DNA of 64,000 bases. Source: Chryseobacterium camelliae (GTDB lineage: Bacteria; Bacteroidota; Bacteroidia; Flavobacteriales; Weeksellaceae). The DNA lies in contig NZ_JAUTAL010000001.1 of the NCBI RefSeq assembly GCF_030818575.1, positions 3,100,001-3,164,000 of the forward strand, given 5' to 3'. Positions 8,966-17,897 of the stretch are shown here, one piece after another. The notes under the pieces are model-generated. The model was given only the letters and a program-made list of their open reading frames with translations. It ran no database searches and was not told where the DNA came from. Position 1 is the first letter of the stretch. Each line of letters starts with the position of its first letter. The position numbers were made by a program, and so were the translations under genes.

Positions 8966-9514
8966 ATGAAAATTACAGGAAAAAAATCTTTACTTTGGTG
9001 GTTAAGATATCCTTTTGGAGTCTACATCGTCATATTTGCTATTGCTTCGCTTTGGATACTGAGTTTAATCATTCTTTATTTTTTTACAGAAGAAACCAAC
9101 CGTTTTATTTCGCTGGAAAGCCTGAAAAATCCCGGCAGCAGTATTGCTGTTCAGTTTCACTATCCTTTTACCAGCATGGCCCTCACGACTAAAAACACCT
9201 ATCAAAGCTTACTTCTCGCTTTTCTGGGGCTTATTTCCATTAATTTTATTCTACTTACAACATTCAGAATTATCCTTGAACTTTCTCAGGACAATTTCTT
9301 TACCGATAAAGCTATTAAGAATTTTAAAATCTTGGGGTTTGGACTGCTGGCTTTTGGTGTGATACAAGGCTTTATTAATATTCTGATTTCCCCACAACAG
9401 CCTGATCTTATTCAGCCTTTCGTTTTTTTGATAACCGGATTCAGTCTCATCCTGATGAAAGAAGTTTTTCTGAAAGGAAAAAAGATGCAAGATGAAAGTG
9501 ATCTTGTTATTTAA
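8966..9514 (+). CDS. DUF2975 membrane protein
   Basis: A 182-residue inner-membrane protein with four hydrophobic segments (about 18-40, 72-95, 110-130, 140-160), matching DUF2975. Members are usually encoded next to a YozG-like XRE regulator, and one occurs here 600 bases downstream. Function unknown. The ankyrin gene follows 34 bases later and may be in the same transcript. Confidence 0.8.
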   Translation: MKITGKKSLLWWLRYPFGVYIVIFAIASLWILSLIILYFFTEETNRFISLESLKNPGSSIAVQFHYPFTSMALTTKNTYQSLLLAFLGLISINFILLTTFRIILELSQDNFFTDKAIKNFKILGFGLLAFGVIQGFINILISPQQPDLIQPFVFLITGFSLILMKEVFLKGKKMQDESDLVI

Positions 9515-9548
9515 TATTTTATAATAAAACTCAATTTAAATTAATCCT

Positions 9549-9974
9549 ATGAAAAATTTATTATTTATTGCATTCTTCATGCTTTCAAAACTTTTTTACG
9601 CTCAGGAATTGAATAATGACCAGATACAGATTCTGAAATTCGATAACACAGCAAGGTTTGCAGATCTTCTTGATGGACAGAACATTAATCAATGTTTCAA
9701 TGTCAATGAAACCTCCTATAATCTGTTGGCACTAGCCATTAAGATGAAAAGTGTGAACATTTTCCAAAAACTTATTGACGAAAAAGCAGACCTTGAAAAA
9801 ATATGTGATGGAAAATCACCTCTGATGTTTGCTGCAAAATATGGGGACCTTAAAATGGTAAAAAAACTTTTGGAAAGCGGCGCTAAAAAAGAAACAAAAA
9901 ACAACAAAGGTTTAACTGCCTTAGATTATGCAAAAAAATATAATCAACCGGAACTAATTAAGCTTTTAGAGTAA
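9549..9974 (+). CDS. Secreted ankyrin-repeat protein
   Basis: A 141-residue protein with an N-terminal signal peptide (cleavage likely after FYA, near residue 18) and about three ankyrin repeats over residues 55-141. The clearest repeat units are GKSPLMFAAKYGDLKMVKKLL and KGLTALDYAKKYNQPELIKLL, each with the expected helix-turn-helix spacing. Ankyrin repeats bind proteins, so it is probably a periplasmic binding or inhibitor protein; the partner is unknown. It lies between the DUF2975 gene and the YozG-like regulator. Confidence 0.82.
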   Translation: MKNLLFIAFFMLSKLFYAQELNNDQIQILKFDNTARFADLLDGQNINQCFNVNETSYNLLALAIKMKSVNIFQKLIDEKADLEKICDGKSPLMFAAKYGDLKMVKKLLESGAKKETKNNKGLTALDYAKKYNQPELIKLLE

Positions 9975-10042
9975 ATCCCTGCATATGAAAAAAAATGGTT
10001 ATTACACCGTACACAGTTTACGCACCATTTTTCACTATCTAG

Positions 10043-10050
10043 TACTTTTG
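10043..10050 (+). promoter_or_regulatory. Possible -7 box of the YozG-like gene
   Basis: TACTTTTG matches TAnnTTTG, 62 bases before the ATG, suggesting the regulator has its own transcript in addition to any read-through. Confidence 0.4.
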
Positions 10051-10112
10051 CCTTAACATAATTACATCAGATTACAGAATTTGTTTTTTTACCATAACAT
10101 GAAATTTTAATT

Positions 10113-10328
10113 ATGCCTATTATCATTAATGTAGATGTGATGCTTGCGAAACGCAAGATGCAATCGCAGGAACTGGCCGAGAAAATCGGAATTACCCAGG
10201 CAAACCTTTCTATTTTAAAAAACGGAAAAGCTAAAGCTATAAAAATTTCTACCCTAGAAGCCATTTGCAAAGCACTAGAATGCCAGCCGGGAGACATTCT
10301 TGAATATGCAGCAGACCGCTGGAGCTGA
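10113..10328 (+). CDS. YozG-like XRE regulator
   Basis: A 71-residue helix-turn-helix protein of the short Cro/C1 group (YozG type). It consists almost only of the DNA-binding domain: LAKRKMQSQELAEKIGITQ, then ANLSILKNGKAKAI, and the conserved end ALECQPGDILEY. Such regulators usually accompany DUF2975 genes, and one is present upstream. The last residues (AADRWS) are unlike the usual acidic end of the family and directly abut the S41-peptidase remnant, so the native 3' end may have been replaced. Confidence 0.85.
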   Translation: MPIIINVDVMLAKRKMQSQELAEKIGITQANLSILKNGKAKAIKISTLEAICKALECQPGDILEYAADRWS

Positions 10329-10337
10329 CGGCAACGT

Positions 10338-10506
10338 TTTACAGGTTATACTGCCTGATCAGCGGAATCGGTATTTATTACCCGGATGGTAATAAACCCA
10401 GCGAATAGGAATTGTACCTGACGTTGAAGTAGAACCCACTGCAAAAGGAATCATTAACAACAGGGATGAGGTAATGGAAAAAGCTGTCGAGTGGATTAAT
10501 AACTAA
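10338..10506 (+). pseudogene. Remnant of an S41-family peptidase (C-terminal end)
   Basis: Not open as a gene, but two reading frames together give the end of a C-terminal-processing-type (S41) peptidase. One frame reads SGIGIYYPDGNK from 10361; after a lost A near 10395 the next frame reads RIGIVPDVEVEPT from 10402 and ends EKAVEWINN at a stop at 10504-10506. TGYTA is visible just before in a third frame. YPDG, QRIGIVPD and VEPT are the usual tail motifs of this family. The catalytic Ser-Lys part is absent. It is a decayed fragment, beginning within about 10 bases of the YozG-like stop. Confidence 0.75.
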
Positions 10507-10567
10507 GACTATCATAGAGAAGAATGGTAAATCACAAGATATATCTGCTCGTATTCATTCTTTTTCA

Positions 10568-10596
10568 TTAAAAACTTCCGAAAGGGAGTTTTTTTA
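10568..10596 (+). terminator. Terminator upstream of aspS
   Basis: AAAAACTTCC, loop GAAA, then GGGAGTTTTTTT forms a short stem with a T run. It probably ended the lost peptidase gene and now insulates aspS. Confidence 0.7.
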
Positions 10597-10618
10597 TTTC
10601 AAAAACCTTCAAAAATCC

Positions 10619-10626
10619 TATCTTTG
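10619..10626 (+). promoter_or_regulatory. Promoter -7 box of aspS
   Basis: TATCTTTG, full match to TAnnTTTG, 62 bases before the ATG. A -33 TTG is not evident. Confidence 0.5.
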
Positions 10627-10688
10627 CACTCGAAAATCAGATTGATAGATCTGATAGCCGACGTTTAATATCTAACATCTAAAAACCA

Positions 10689-12443
10689 ATGTTTCGATCG
10701 CACACCAATGGAGAACTGTCTCTAAAAAATCTTAATGAAACCGTTACACTTTCAGGATGGGTACAGACCATCCGTGATAAAGGATTTATGATTTGGATCG
10801 ATCTCCGGGACCGTTACGGGATTACGCAGCTGGTTTTTGACCAGGAGCGCTCTTCAGCACAACTGATGGAAGAAGCCAAAAAGCTGGGCCGTGAATTCGT
10901 GATCCAGGTGAAAGGGAAAACCATTGAAAGAGTGAGCAAAAACCCGAATATTCCAACCGGAGAAATTGAAATTTTAGTTGAAGAATTAACCATCCTTAAT
11001 GAATCCCAGCTCCCCCCGTTTACCATTGAAGATGAAACAGACGGCGGAGAAGAACTGAGAATGAAATACCGCTACCTTGATATCAGAAGAAATCCGGTCA
11101 AGGATAAGCTTATTTTCCGCCACAAAATGGCCCAGAAGGTAAGAAATTACCTTTCCGATAACGGCTTCATCGAAGTGGAAACTCCGGTGCTCATCAAATC
11201 TACTCCGGAGGGTGCAAGAGACTTTGTGGTACCGAGCAGGATGAATCCGGGGCAGTTTTATGCCCTTCCGCAATCTCCGCAGACATTCAAGCAGTTGCTG
11301 ATGGTGGGCGGAATGGATAAATATTTCCAGATCGTGAAATGTTTCCGTGATGAGGATTTAAGAGCGGACAGGCAGCCGGAGTTTACCCAGATCGACTGTG
11401 AAATGGCATTCGTGGAACAGGAAGATGTGATGAATGTTTTTGAAGGCATGACCAAGAACCTGCTGAAAGATATTACCGGACAGGAATTCGGAGATTTCCC
11501 GAGAATGACTTTTGCCGATGCCATGCAGACTTACGGTAACGACAAACCGGACATCCGTTTCGGAATGAAATTCGTGGAGCTGAACGATCTGGTTAAAGGA
11601 AAAGATTTTAAAATATTTGACGATGCGGAACTGGTAGTCGGGATCAATGTAGAAGGCTGCGCAGACTATACCAGAAAGCAGATCGACGAGCTGGTTGACT
11701 GGGTAAAACGCCCGCAGATCGGAGCTTCCGGAATGGTCTGGGTAAAATTCCAGAATGACGGCGTGAAGACCTCATCAGTCAATAAGTTCTATAATGAAGA
11801 CGATTTAACGGCAATCATCGAAAAATTCGGAGCAAAGGAAGGCGATTTGATGCTGATCCTTTCCGGAAACGAAAATAAAGCAAGAACCCAGCTTTCCGCC
11901 TTAAGGATGGAACTCGGAAACCGTCTCGGACTGAGAAAAGGAAATGAATTCGCTCCGCTGTGGGTAGTAGACTTCCCGTTACTTGAATTTGATGAGGAGA
12001 GCGGACGTTACCATGCGATGCACCACCCGTTCACATCCCCGAAACCGGAAGACATCCATTTGCTGGAAACTGATCCTGGAAAAGCAAGGGCTAATGCATA
12101 TGATATGGTCCTGAACGGAAATGAAATCGGAGGAGGGTCCATCAGGATTTTCGATAAGGATTTACAGTCCAGAATGTTTGATTTGCTAGGCTTTTCCAAA
12201 GAAGAAGCGGAAGCCCAGTTCGGGTTCCTCATGAACGCCTTCAAATACGGTGCGCCGCCTCACGGAGGACTTGCTTTCGGGTTTGACCGTCTGGTAGCAA
12301 TTTTGGACGGAAATGAAGTTATCAGGGATTATATTGCCTTCCCTAAAAACAATTCCGGAAGAGATGTTATGATTGATGCACCGGCAGCCATCGCTGAGGC
12401 ACAGCTGGATGAGCTTGAACTGAAACTGGATTTAAAAGCATAA
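10689..12443 (+). CDS. aspS: Aspartate--tRNA ligase
   Basis: Class II aminoacyl-tRNA synthetase that charges tRNA-Asp. Its 584 residues hold an N-terminal OB-fold anticodon-binding domain (about 1-105), the class II core and a GAD insertion domain (about 290-400). Motif 2 is [16 protein letters not shown] near residue 222; motif 3 is [14 protein letters not shown] near 525. This is the bacterial type with the GAD insert. Monocistronic: it ends at a strong hairpin immediately downstream. Confidence 0.98.
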   Translation: MFRSHTNGELSLKNLNETVTLSGWVQTIRDKGFMIWIDLRDRYGITQLVFDQERSSAQLMEEAKKLGREFVIQVKGKTIERVSKNPNIPTGEIEILVEELTILNESQLPPFTIEDETDGGEELRMKYRYLDIRRNPVKDKLIFRHKMAQKVRNYLSDNGFIEVETPVLIKSTPEGARDFVVPSRMNPGQFYALPQSPQTFKQLLMVGGMDKYFQIVKCFRDEDLRADRQPEFTQIDCEMAFVEQEDVMNVFEGMTKNLLKDITGQEFGDFPRMTFADAMQTYGNDKPDIRFGMKFVELNDLVKGKDFKIFDDAELVVGINVEGCADYTRKQIDELVDWVKRPQIGASGMVWVKFQNDGVKTSSVNKFYNEDDLTAIIEKFGAKEGDLMLILSGNENKARTQLSALRMELGNRLGLRKGNEFAPLWVVDFPLLEFDEESGRYHAMHHPFTSPKPEDIHLLETDPGKARANAYDMVLNGNEIGGGSIRIFDKDLQSRMFDLLGFSKEEAEAQFGFLMNAFKYGAPPHGGLAFGFDRLVAILDGNEVIRDYIAFPKNNSGRDVMIDAPAAIAEAQLDELELKLDLKA

Positions 12444-12448
12444 ATTTG

Positions 12449-12473
12449 AGCGGAGATTTTTCTCCGCTTTTTT
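12449..12473 (+). terminator. Terminator of aspS
   Basis: AGCGGAGA, loop TTTT, TCTCCGCT followed by a T run: a perfect 8-bp stem six bases after the stop. Confidence 0.85.
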
Positions 12474-12536
12474 ATTCTATCCATCTTACCCCTTTCATTA
12501 ACAGGAAAACTGTAGCCTATTGCCTAAAAAGTTAAC

Positions 12537-13079
12537 ATGATTGAAGAAATCTTTACCTGTACTGCTGTAAATTCACCAGAAAACGTATCCCGGATATATA
12601 AATATGAATTCAGAAGAATCTGGAAAAATAATCTGGATAAGAATAAGAAAAATCTGGTTTGGGGCATTATATTCCTGGCTTTAGGATCTTTTTTACTGTT
12701 TTACCGGCAACCTTTCGGATACTTTTTCGTCGGCAGCGGATTAATGTATTTGGTTATGTTTTTCAATTATATTACCTATTACGGAAAAGCCAAAAGAAAA
12801 GCGGAAACCGTATTAAAGAAAGAGGCTGAAAAACTTCAGCATCATTCAAAGCCCTTATTTTGGGAATTGACACCCACCCATTTCAGATTTTCAGATCATA
12901 GACTTGATTTAAAAGTAGCCTGGAAAGAAATCACCTATTGCCTTTCAGATAACTTATACCTGTACATTACCATTGAATCATTGATGCATGTGGTTATCAG
13001 TAAGGAAAATACAGATGAAGAACATTTTGACAAGACTATGGCGTATCTCAAACATTACGCCCGCTTTCAGCAGATTTAA
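12537..13079 (+). CDS. YcxB-like membrane protein
   Basis: A 180-residue protein with two adjacent membrane helices at about residues 41-58 and 60-80, then a charged stretch (KAKRKAETVLKKEAEKL) and a soluble C-terminal domain of beta-strand type. This order and the stretch LDLKVAWKEIT resemble YcxB-like proteins (PH-domain-like C terminus), whose function is unknown. The match is by layout and weak motifs. It stands alone between aspS and ku. Confidence 0.7.
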   Translation: MIEEIFTCTAVNSPENVSRIYKYEFRRIWKNNLDKNKKNLVWGIIFLALGSFLLFYRQPFGYFFVGSGLMYLVMFFNYITYYGKAKRKAETVLKKEAEKLQHHSKPLFWELTPTHFRFSDHRLDLKVAWKEITYCLSDNLYLYITIESLMHVVISKENTDEEHFDKTMAYLKHYARFQQI

Positions 13080-13151
13080 TTAAGTACCACATCCTTTTTA
13101 TAATGTCCTGCGCGGCACAATCATTGTACTTTATGCCTCAAATACAGTACA

Positions 13152-13937
13152 ATGAGAGCAATCTGGAACGGTGCCATTGGTTTTGGCCTAGTGAATATTC
13201 CTGTAAAGATCTACTCGGCAACGGAAACAACCAAGCTGGATCTTGATATGCTGGATAAGTCTGATTATTCCAATATCCGTTTCAAACGGGTGAACGAATC
13301 TACAGGAAAAGAAGTGAAATGGGAAAATATCGTGAAAGGATACCGCATCGATGATAAATACATCGTTCTGGACGAAGATGATTACGAAGCAGCCAGCCCG
13401 GAAAAATCCAAGATCCTTTCTATCGACCAGTTTGTAAAGGAAGATGAGGTAGACAGTATTTATTTTGAAACCCCCTATTACCTTGAACCCCAGAAAAATG
13501 GTGAAAATGCGTACAGACTTTTGCTGAAAGCACTTCAGCAGACGGAAATGGTAGGCATCGGCACCTTTGTCCTCCGTGAAAGTGAAACCATCGGCATGAT
13601 CCGCCCTTATAACAATGATATTTTATTGTTGAACCGGTTACGGTTTGAGCAGGAGATCAGGGATTATTCTGACCTGAAAATCCCGGCTAAAAAAGCGGCT
13701 AAGGGTGCGGAGCTGAAAATGGCGGTTAACCTTATCGAACAGCTTTCTCAGGAGTTTGATCCGGCCATGTATAAAGACACCTATTCCGATGAGCTGATGA
13801 AGATCATCAAACAGAAAGCAAAAGGCAAAAGCATCAAGGCGAAGAAGATCCAGCCTGCCGAAGATGGAAAAGTCGTCGACCTGATGGCCCAGCTGAAAGC
13901 CAGTTTACAGAATTCCAAATCTAAAAATGCATCCTGA
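13152..13937 (+). CDS. ku: Ku family DNA end-binding protein
   Basis: Homodimeric ring protein that binds DNA double-strand ends and recruits LigD for non-homologous end joining. The 261-residue length and the start MRAIWNGAIGFGLVNIPVK are classic for bacterial Ku, as is the NIRFKRVNESTGKEV stretch that follows. The C-terminal 50 residues are Lys-rich, as in Ku proteins that contact DNA or LigD. The stop overlaps the ligD start (TGATG), so the two are translationally coupled. Confidence 0.97.
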   Translation: MRAIWNGAIGFGLVNIPVKIYSATETTKLDLDMLDKSDYSNIRFKRVNESTGKEVKWENIVKGYRIDDKYIVLDEDDYEAASPEKSKILSIDQFVKEDEVDSIYFETPYYLEPQKNGENAYRLLLKALQQTEMVGIGTFVLRESETIGMIRPYNNDILLLNRLRFEQEIRDYSDLKIPAKKAAKGAELKMAVNLIEQLSQEFDPAMYKDTYSDELMKIIKQKAKGKSIKAKKIQPAEDGKVVDLMAQLKASLQNSKSKNAS

Positions 13938-16462
13938 TGGCTCTTAAAGATTATCATAACAAGCGAAAATTCGATGAAACGAGTGAACCGGAAGGTTCTG
14001 TGAAGAAAAGCGAAAATCAATTGATTTTTGTAATCCAGCGCCATGCTGCTTCACGCCTGCATTATGATTTCAGGCTGGAAATGGACGGCGTACTCAAAAG
14101 CTGGGCGGTTCCTAAAGGTCCTTCGCTGGATCCCAAAGATAAACGGCTCGCAATGATGGTTGAAGACCATCCGTATGATTATAAAGATTTTGAGGGCAAT
14201 ATCCCGGAAGGAAATTATGGAGCCGGACAGGTAGAAGTATGGGACACCGGGACTTATGAACCGCTGGATAATACCAGTAAATTATCTGATGAAAAGGAAC
14301 TGTTGAAAGAACTTAAAGCAGGATCCCTAAAATTCATCCTTCACGGAAAGAAACTGAAGGGGGAATTTGCACTTGTTAAAATGAAAAACTCAGAAGGCAA
14401 TGCATGGCTTCTGATCAAGCACAAAGACCAATATGCCGAAATCGGCTATGATGCAGAGGAGCATACTTCGTCAAAATCGCTCGTTACTGAATTCCTTGAG
14501 GAAAAAAAAAGCCCAAAAAACAGCATAGCACATCCTAAAGCCTTTCATGATCCCAGCGGATTAAGCGGAGAAAAAAAGCTTTCTGATTTTATCCATCCCA
14601 TGCTGGCAAAGCTTCATGACGAACCCTTTGACCATAAAGACTGGATTTTTGAAATCAAATGGGACGGGTACAGGGCTGTTGCCGATCTCAGCAAAGATGA
14701 ACCTCAGTTTTACTCCCGCAACGGGATTTCATTCCTGTCCAAATTTGAAAAGGTAGCCAGGGATTTCAGCCGGCAGGAACATGCAATGATCCTGGACGGT
14801 GAAATCGTGGCTTACGATGCCCAGGGACGGCCAAATTTCCAGCTATTGCAGCAGATTGGGGATAATCCTGATCTTGCACTGGTTTATCAGGTTTTCGACC
14901 TCTTATGGCTGAACGGGCATTCTACAGAAAAACTTCCCCTGATCCAGCGGAAAGAACTGCTGAAAGAAGCATTAAAAGAAACTGATGTCATCCGCTACTG
15001 TGACCATGTGCAAGAAAAAGGCATCAGCTTTTTTAAAGAAATGCAGAAATTAAAGCTGGAAGGGATGATCGCTAAAAAGTCCGATAGCGTTTATGTGGAA
15101 AACCACCGGACTACAGACTGGCTTAAAGTAAAGTTTTCCAATACGGATGAGACTATTATCTGCGGATTTACCGAACCTAAAGGATCCAGAAAGGGTTTTG
15201 GAGCATTGATCCTGGGAAAATATAGAGATGATGAACTCATTTACTGTGGCCATACCGGCACTGGCTTCAACCAAGAAACATTGCTGGAACTGCGCGACAG
15301 GCTGGAAAAAATGGCCATTAAGAAATCGCCGTTTGAAAATACTCCTAAAACCAATTCACCGGTCACCTGGATAAAACCGGAGCTGGTCTGTGAAATTAAG
15401 TATTCAGAAATTACCAATGATGGTATTTTCCGTCATCCGGTTTTTGTAACAATCCGTGAGGATAAAGAACCGGAAGAAATCAAAGTAACTGCCCCATCCA
15501 TCACCAAAAAACCTGCTGATATGAAACCTAAAACCTCCTCTACGAAGAAGACTGATAATGAAACTGAAATCACACTGAACCGCCATAAAGTGAAACTGAC
15601 GAACCAGGACAAGATCTACTTTCCTGAAGACGACATCAGCAAGGGTGAAATAGTTGATTATTACCAATCTGTTGCCGAATACATCCTGCCGCACCTGAAA
15701 AACCGTCCGCTGTCGCTCAACCGTTTTCCAAACGGCATTGAAAAGCAGGGTTTCTATCAGAAGGACGCAAGTGATAATATTCCGGACTGGATCAAAACAA
15801 CTGAAGTGTTTTCCGATTCTACGGACAAATATATCGATTACATCATCTGTAATGATAAAGCCACCCTCGCCTACCTGAATAATTTAGGCTGTATCGATAT
15901 GAACCCATGGAACAGCTCCCTCCCCGACCTGGAGCATCCTGATTACCTGGTACTGGATCTTGATCCATCAAAGAAGAATACATTTGATGATGTCATTGAA
16001 ACCACATTGCAGGTCCATGAAGTATTGAATGCCGTCAAAGTAGAAGGTTACTGCAAAACTTCAGGCAGCACCGGCATTCACATCTATATTCCGATGGGAG
16101 GCAAATATGATTTCGACCAAGTAAAAGATTTTGCCCATATTTTAATGAAGCAGGTGAACGAAAAACTTCCAAAACTGACGACCCTTGAAAGAAGCCTGCA
16201 AAAACGCAGCAGCAATAAAATCTACCTGGATTACCTTCAGAACAGGCAAGGACAGACGCTCGCTAGTGTCTATAGCATTAGGCCGAAAGAAGGGGCCTCC
16301 GTCTCCATGCCGCTGGAATGGAATGAACTGAAACCCGGATTGATGCCTACAGATTTTACCATTCATAATGCCCTGGAGAGAATCAAGAAAAAAGGAGATT
16401 TGTTTAAACCTGTTTTAGGAAAAGGGATTGATATGATGGCAGCACTTGAAATGTTGGCATAA
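13937..16462 (+). CDS. ligD: DNA ligase D (phosphoesterase-ligase-polymerase)
   Basis: Multidomain end-joining enzyme, 841 residues. Order seen: 3'-phosphoesterase domain (about 30-170, with QRHAASRLHYDFRLEMDG), ATP-dependent ligase (about 215-520, adenylated lysine K241 in EIKWDGYRA, DGEIVAYD near 286), a flexible Lys/Thr-rich linker, then the primase-polymerase domain (about 535-835, with LDLDPS carrying metal-binding aspartates). It processes, fills and seals ends bound by Ku. The PE-LIG-POL order is the usual one outside mycobacteria, where the polymerase comes first. All three catalytic regions look intact. The downstream DUF922 gene converges on it with one base between the stops. Confidence 0.97.
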   Translation: MALKDYHNKRKFDETSEPEGSVKKSENQLIFVIQRHAASRLHYDFRLEMDGVLKSWAVPKGPSLDPKDKRLAMMVEDHPYDYKDFEGNIPEGNYGAGQVEVWDTGTYEPLDNTSKLSDEKELLKELKAGSLKFILHGKKLKGEFALVKMKNSEGNAWLLIKHKDQYAEIGYDAEEHTSSKSLVTEFLEEKKSPKNSIAHPKAFHDPSGLSGEKKLSDFIHPMLAKLHDEPFDHKDWIFEIKWDGYRAVADLSKDEPQFYSRNGISFLSKFEKVARDFSRQEHAMILDGEIVAYDAQGRPNFQLLQQIGDNPDLALVYQVFDLLWLNGHSTEKLPLIQRKELLKEALKETDVIRYCDHVQEKGISFFKEMQKLKLEGMIAKKSDSVYVENHRTTDWLKVKFSNTDETIICGFTEPKGSRKGFGALILGKYRDDELIYCGHTGTGFNQETLLELRDRLEKMAIKKSPFENTPKTNSPVTWIKPELVCEIKYSEITNDGIFRHPVFVTIREDKEPEEIKVTAPSITKKPADMKPKTSSTKKTDNETEITLNRHKVKLTNQDKIYFPEDDISKGEIVDYYQSVAEYILPHLKNRPLSLNRFPNGIEKQGFYQKDASDNIPDWIKTTEVFSDSTDKYIDYIICNDKATLAYLNNLGCIDMNPWNSSLPDLEHPDYLVLDLDPSKKNTFDDVIETTLQVHEVLNAVKVEGYCKTSGSTGIHIYIPMGGKYDFDQVKDFAHILMKQVNEKLPKLTTLERSLQKRSSNKIYLDYLQNRQGQTLASVYSIRPKEGASVSMPLEWNELKPGLMPTDFTIHNALERIKKKGDLFKPVLGKGIDMMAALEMLA

Positions 16463-16463
16463 A

Positions 16464-16970
16464 TTAAAGCAGCATTTCTCTGATCAATGTATTGTATTTT
16501 TCCTGGTTTTCTTCATGACGTCCATTATCAGTATCAATTTCATATTGAGTCTGATACTGATAATGTTCATTATATAAATCATCATACATTTGCTGAAATT
16601 TTTGTGAAAAATCTTTTACGCCCTTGATCTCTGCATCAACTTTTTTTTGCAGTTTTCTTGAGAATATTTCGGTGATGTCAAAATGGCCCTGCTCATGGGC
16701 CAGGAGCGGTGGGGATTTAAATTCAGGTTTTATCCAGGAAGAAGACCTATCAAAAGCAGCAAATATTTTAATTTTAATTCTTCCTGTCCAAATTGACTGA
16801 GATACAATTTCATATCTAATGATAACTGATGAAACTGCCGCGGCCGTACTCACACCAATTTCACCTCTAAAATCATCAAATGACAGCTTTCTTTTTTTCG
16901 GTCCACTCAATCTTTGTGAAAACATCCCTGATGACAGGGTCGTAAAGACTATAAATAATAATAACTTCAT
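16464..16970 (-). CDS. DUF922 family predicted zinc protease
   Basis: A 168-residue exported protein with a signal peptide ending near residue 18 (GMFSQ). Residues H92-E-Q-G-H96 form the HExxH zinc-protease motif within AHEQGHFDI, characteristic of DUF922. Family members are predicted secreted metallopeptidases; the substrate is unknown. It is convergent with ligD and lies nine bases after the SDR stop, so it may share the SDR transcript. Confidence 0.82.
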   Translation of the reverse strand: MKLLLFIVFTTLSSGMFSQRLSGPKKRKLSFDDFRGEIGVSTAAAVSSVIIRYEIVSQSIWTGRIKIKIFAAFDRSSSWIKPEFKSPPLLAHEQGHFDITEIFSRKLQKKVDAEIKGVKDFSQKFQQMYDDLYNEHYQYQTQYEIDTDNGRHEENQEKYNTLIREMLL

Positions 16971-16979
16971 TCCAATTTT

Positions 16980-17711
16980 TTAAGGTAGTTTCGCCACCAG
17001 ACTTTCCGGTAATATTTTCAGGATCAAATAAATAATCTTCCATTTAAAATTAGGGACAATCGTAAAAGAGTTTCCGGCATTCACAATATATCTTGCGACA
17101 TAATCCGGTTCCATGATCAGCGATTCGTTCAGCTGTAAACCTGCATTGATTTTGGTCCTGATATATCCAATCACCAAAGCGTTGACCGTAATATTCCGGG
17201 AAGCAAGCTCCTGCCGCAATCCGGCCAGATAAGTGGTAAAAGCCGCTTTGGTACTTCCATAGACAAAATTGCTTTTTCTTCCCCGGACACCCGAAAGCGA
17301 AGATAAACCTATGATCCGCTCCAGATTTTTGTTTTCCTTATCCATTGCAACGATATTCAGGATGGATACTGCCCCCATATAATTGACCATCATCATCTGC
17401 TGAGCTCCTTCAAAATCCTCTAAAGCAGATGCATTATCCACCAGGAATCCGGCTGCATACACTACAATATGAGGTTTAGCAGGAAGTGCGGCATAGAAAT
17501 TCTGATGGGCAGCAAAATCCACTGCATCGAAACTAAGTACTGTAACTTTTGAATGCAGCTTATTCTCCTGGACGAAATGTTCCAAAGAACCGGTGTCTCT
17601 GGAAGCAGCCATAACAGAAAATCCCTTCTGAACATATTGCTTCATGCATTGTTTGGCAACATCTGAATTGGCACCCAGAATGAGAACGTTTTTGGCTTTA
17701 TTTTGCTCCAT
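16980..17711 (-). CDS. Short-chain dehydrogenase/reductase
   Basis: NAD(P)-dependent oxidoreductase of the SDR superfamily, 243 residues. A Rossmann glycine loop GANSDVA lies at residues 13-19; the catalytic Tyr and Lys are in YGSTKAAF near 145-149, with Ser in SSLSG about 14 residues before. The C-terminal hydrophobic end (WKIIYLILKIL) suggests membrane association, as in DprE2-like and lipid-linked enzymes. The frame stays open to 17747, but the ATG at 17711 is preferred because a -7 box overlaps the longer start. Substrate unknown. Confidence 0.87.
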   Translation of the reverse strand: MEQNKAKNVLILGANSDVAKQCMKQYVQKGFSVMAASRDTGSLEHFVQENKLHSKVTVLSFDAVDFAAHQNFYAALPAKPHIVVYAAGFLVDNASALEDFEGAQQMMMVNYMGAVSILNIVAMDKENKNLERIIGLSSLSGVRGRKSNFVYGSTKAAFTTYLAGLRQELASRNITVNALVIGYIRTKINAGLQLNESLIMEPDYVARYIVNAGNSFTIVPNFKWKIIYLILKILPESLVAKLP

Positions 17712-17715
17712 GGAG

Positions 17716-17723
17716 CAAAGATA
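17716..17723 (-). promoter_or_regulatory. Promoter -7 box of the SDR gene
   Basis: Leftward TATCTTTG with TTTG 21 bases upstream. It lies only four bases before the ATG at 17711, so transcription would start at or near the start codon (a leaderless mRNA). Confidence 0.5.
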
Positions 17724-17837
17724 TTCCATTTTACAAGCTAAGTGCAAATTTTGCGGATGCCTGTGAAATAAATGTAGTTTTCTAATGAAAAAGATACAAA
17801 CAGGCTCAGTAGTAAATCTGTTTAGCAGGTAATAAAA

Positions 17838-17874
17838 GTTTCGGCGGGGTGAGCGAAGCTCACCCCGCCGAAAC
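17838..17874 (-). terminator. GC-rich perfect hairpin downstream of yajC
   Basis: A perfect 17-bp inverted repeat with a 3-base loop, very GC-rich within an AT-rich region. In the yajC direction it is followed by CTTTTATT, a weak T run. It most likely ends the nusB-DUF1573-yajC transcript. The length and perfection are unusual for a simple terminator. Confidence 0.7.
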
Positions 17875-17897
17875 GAGATATTTTAAACGATAAGAAA

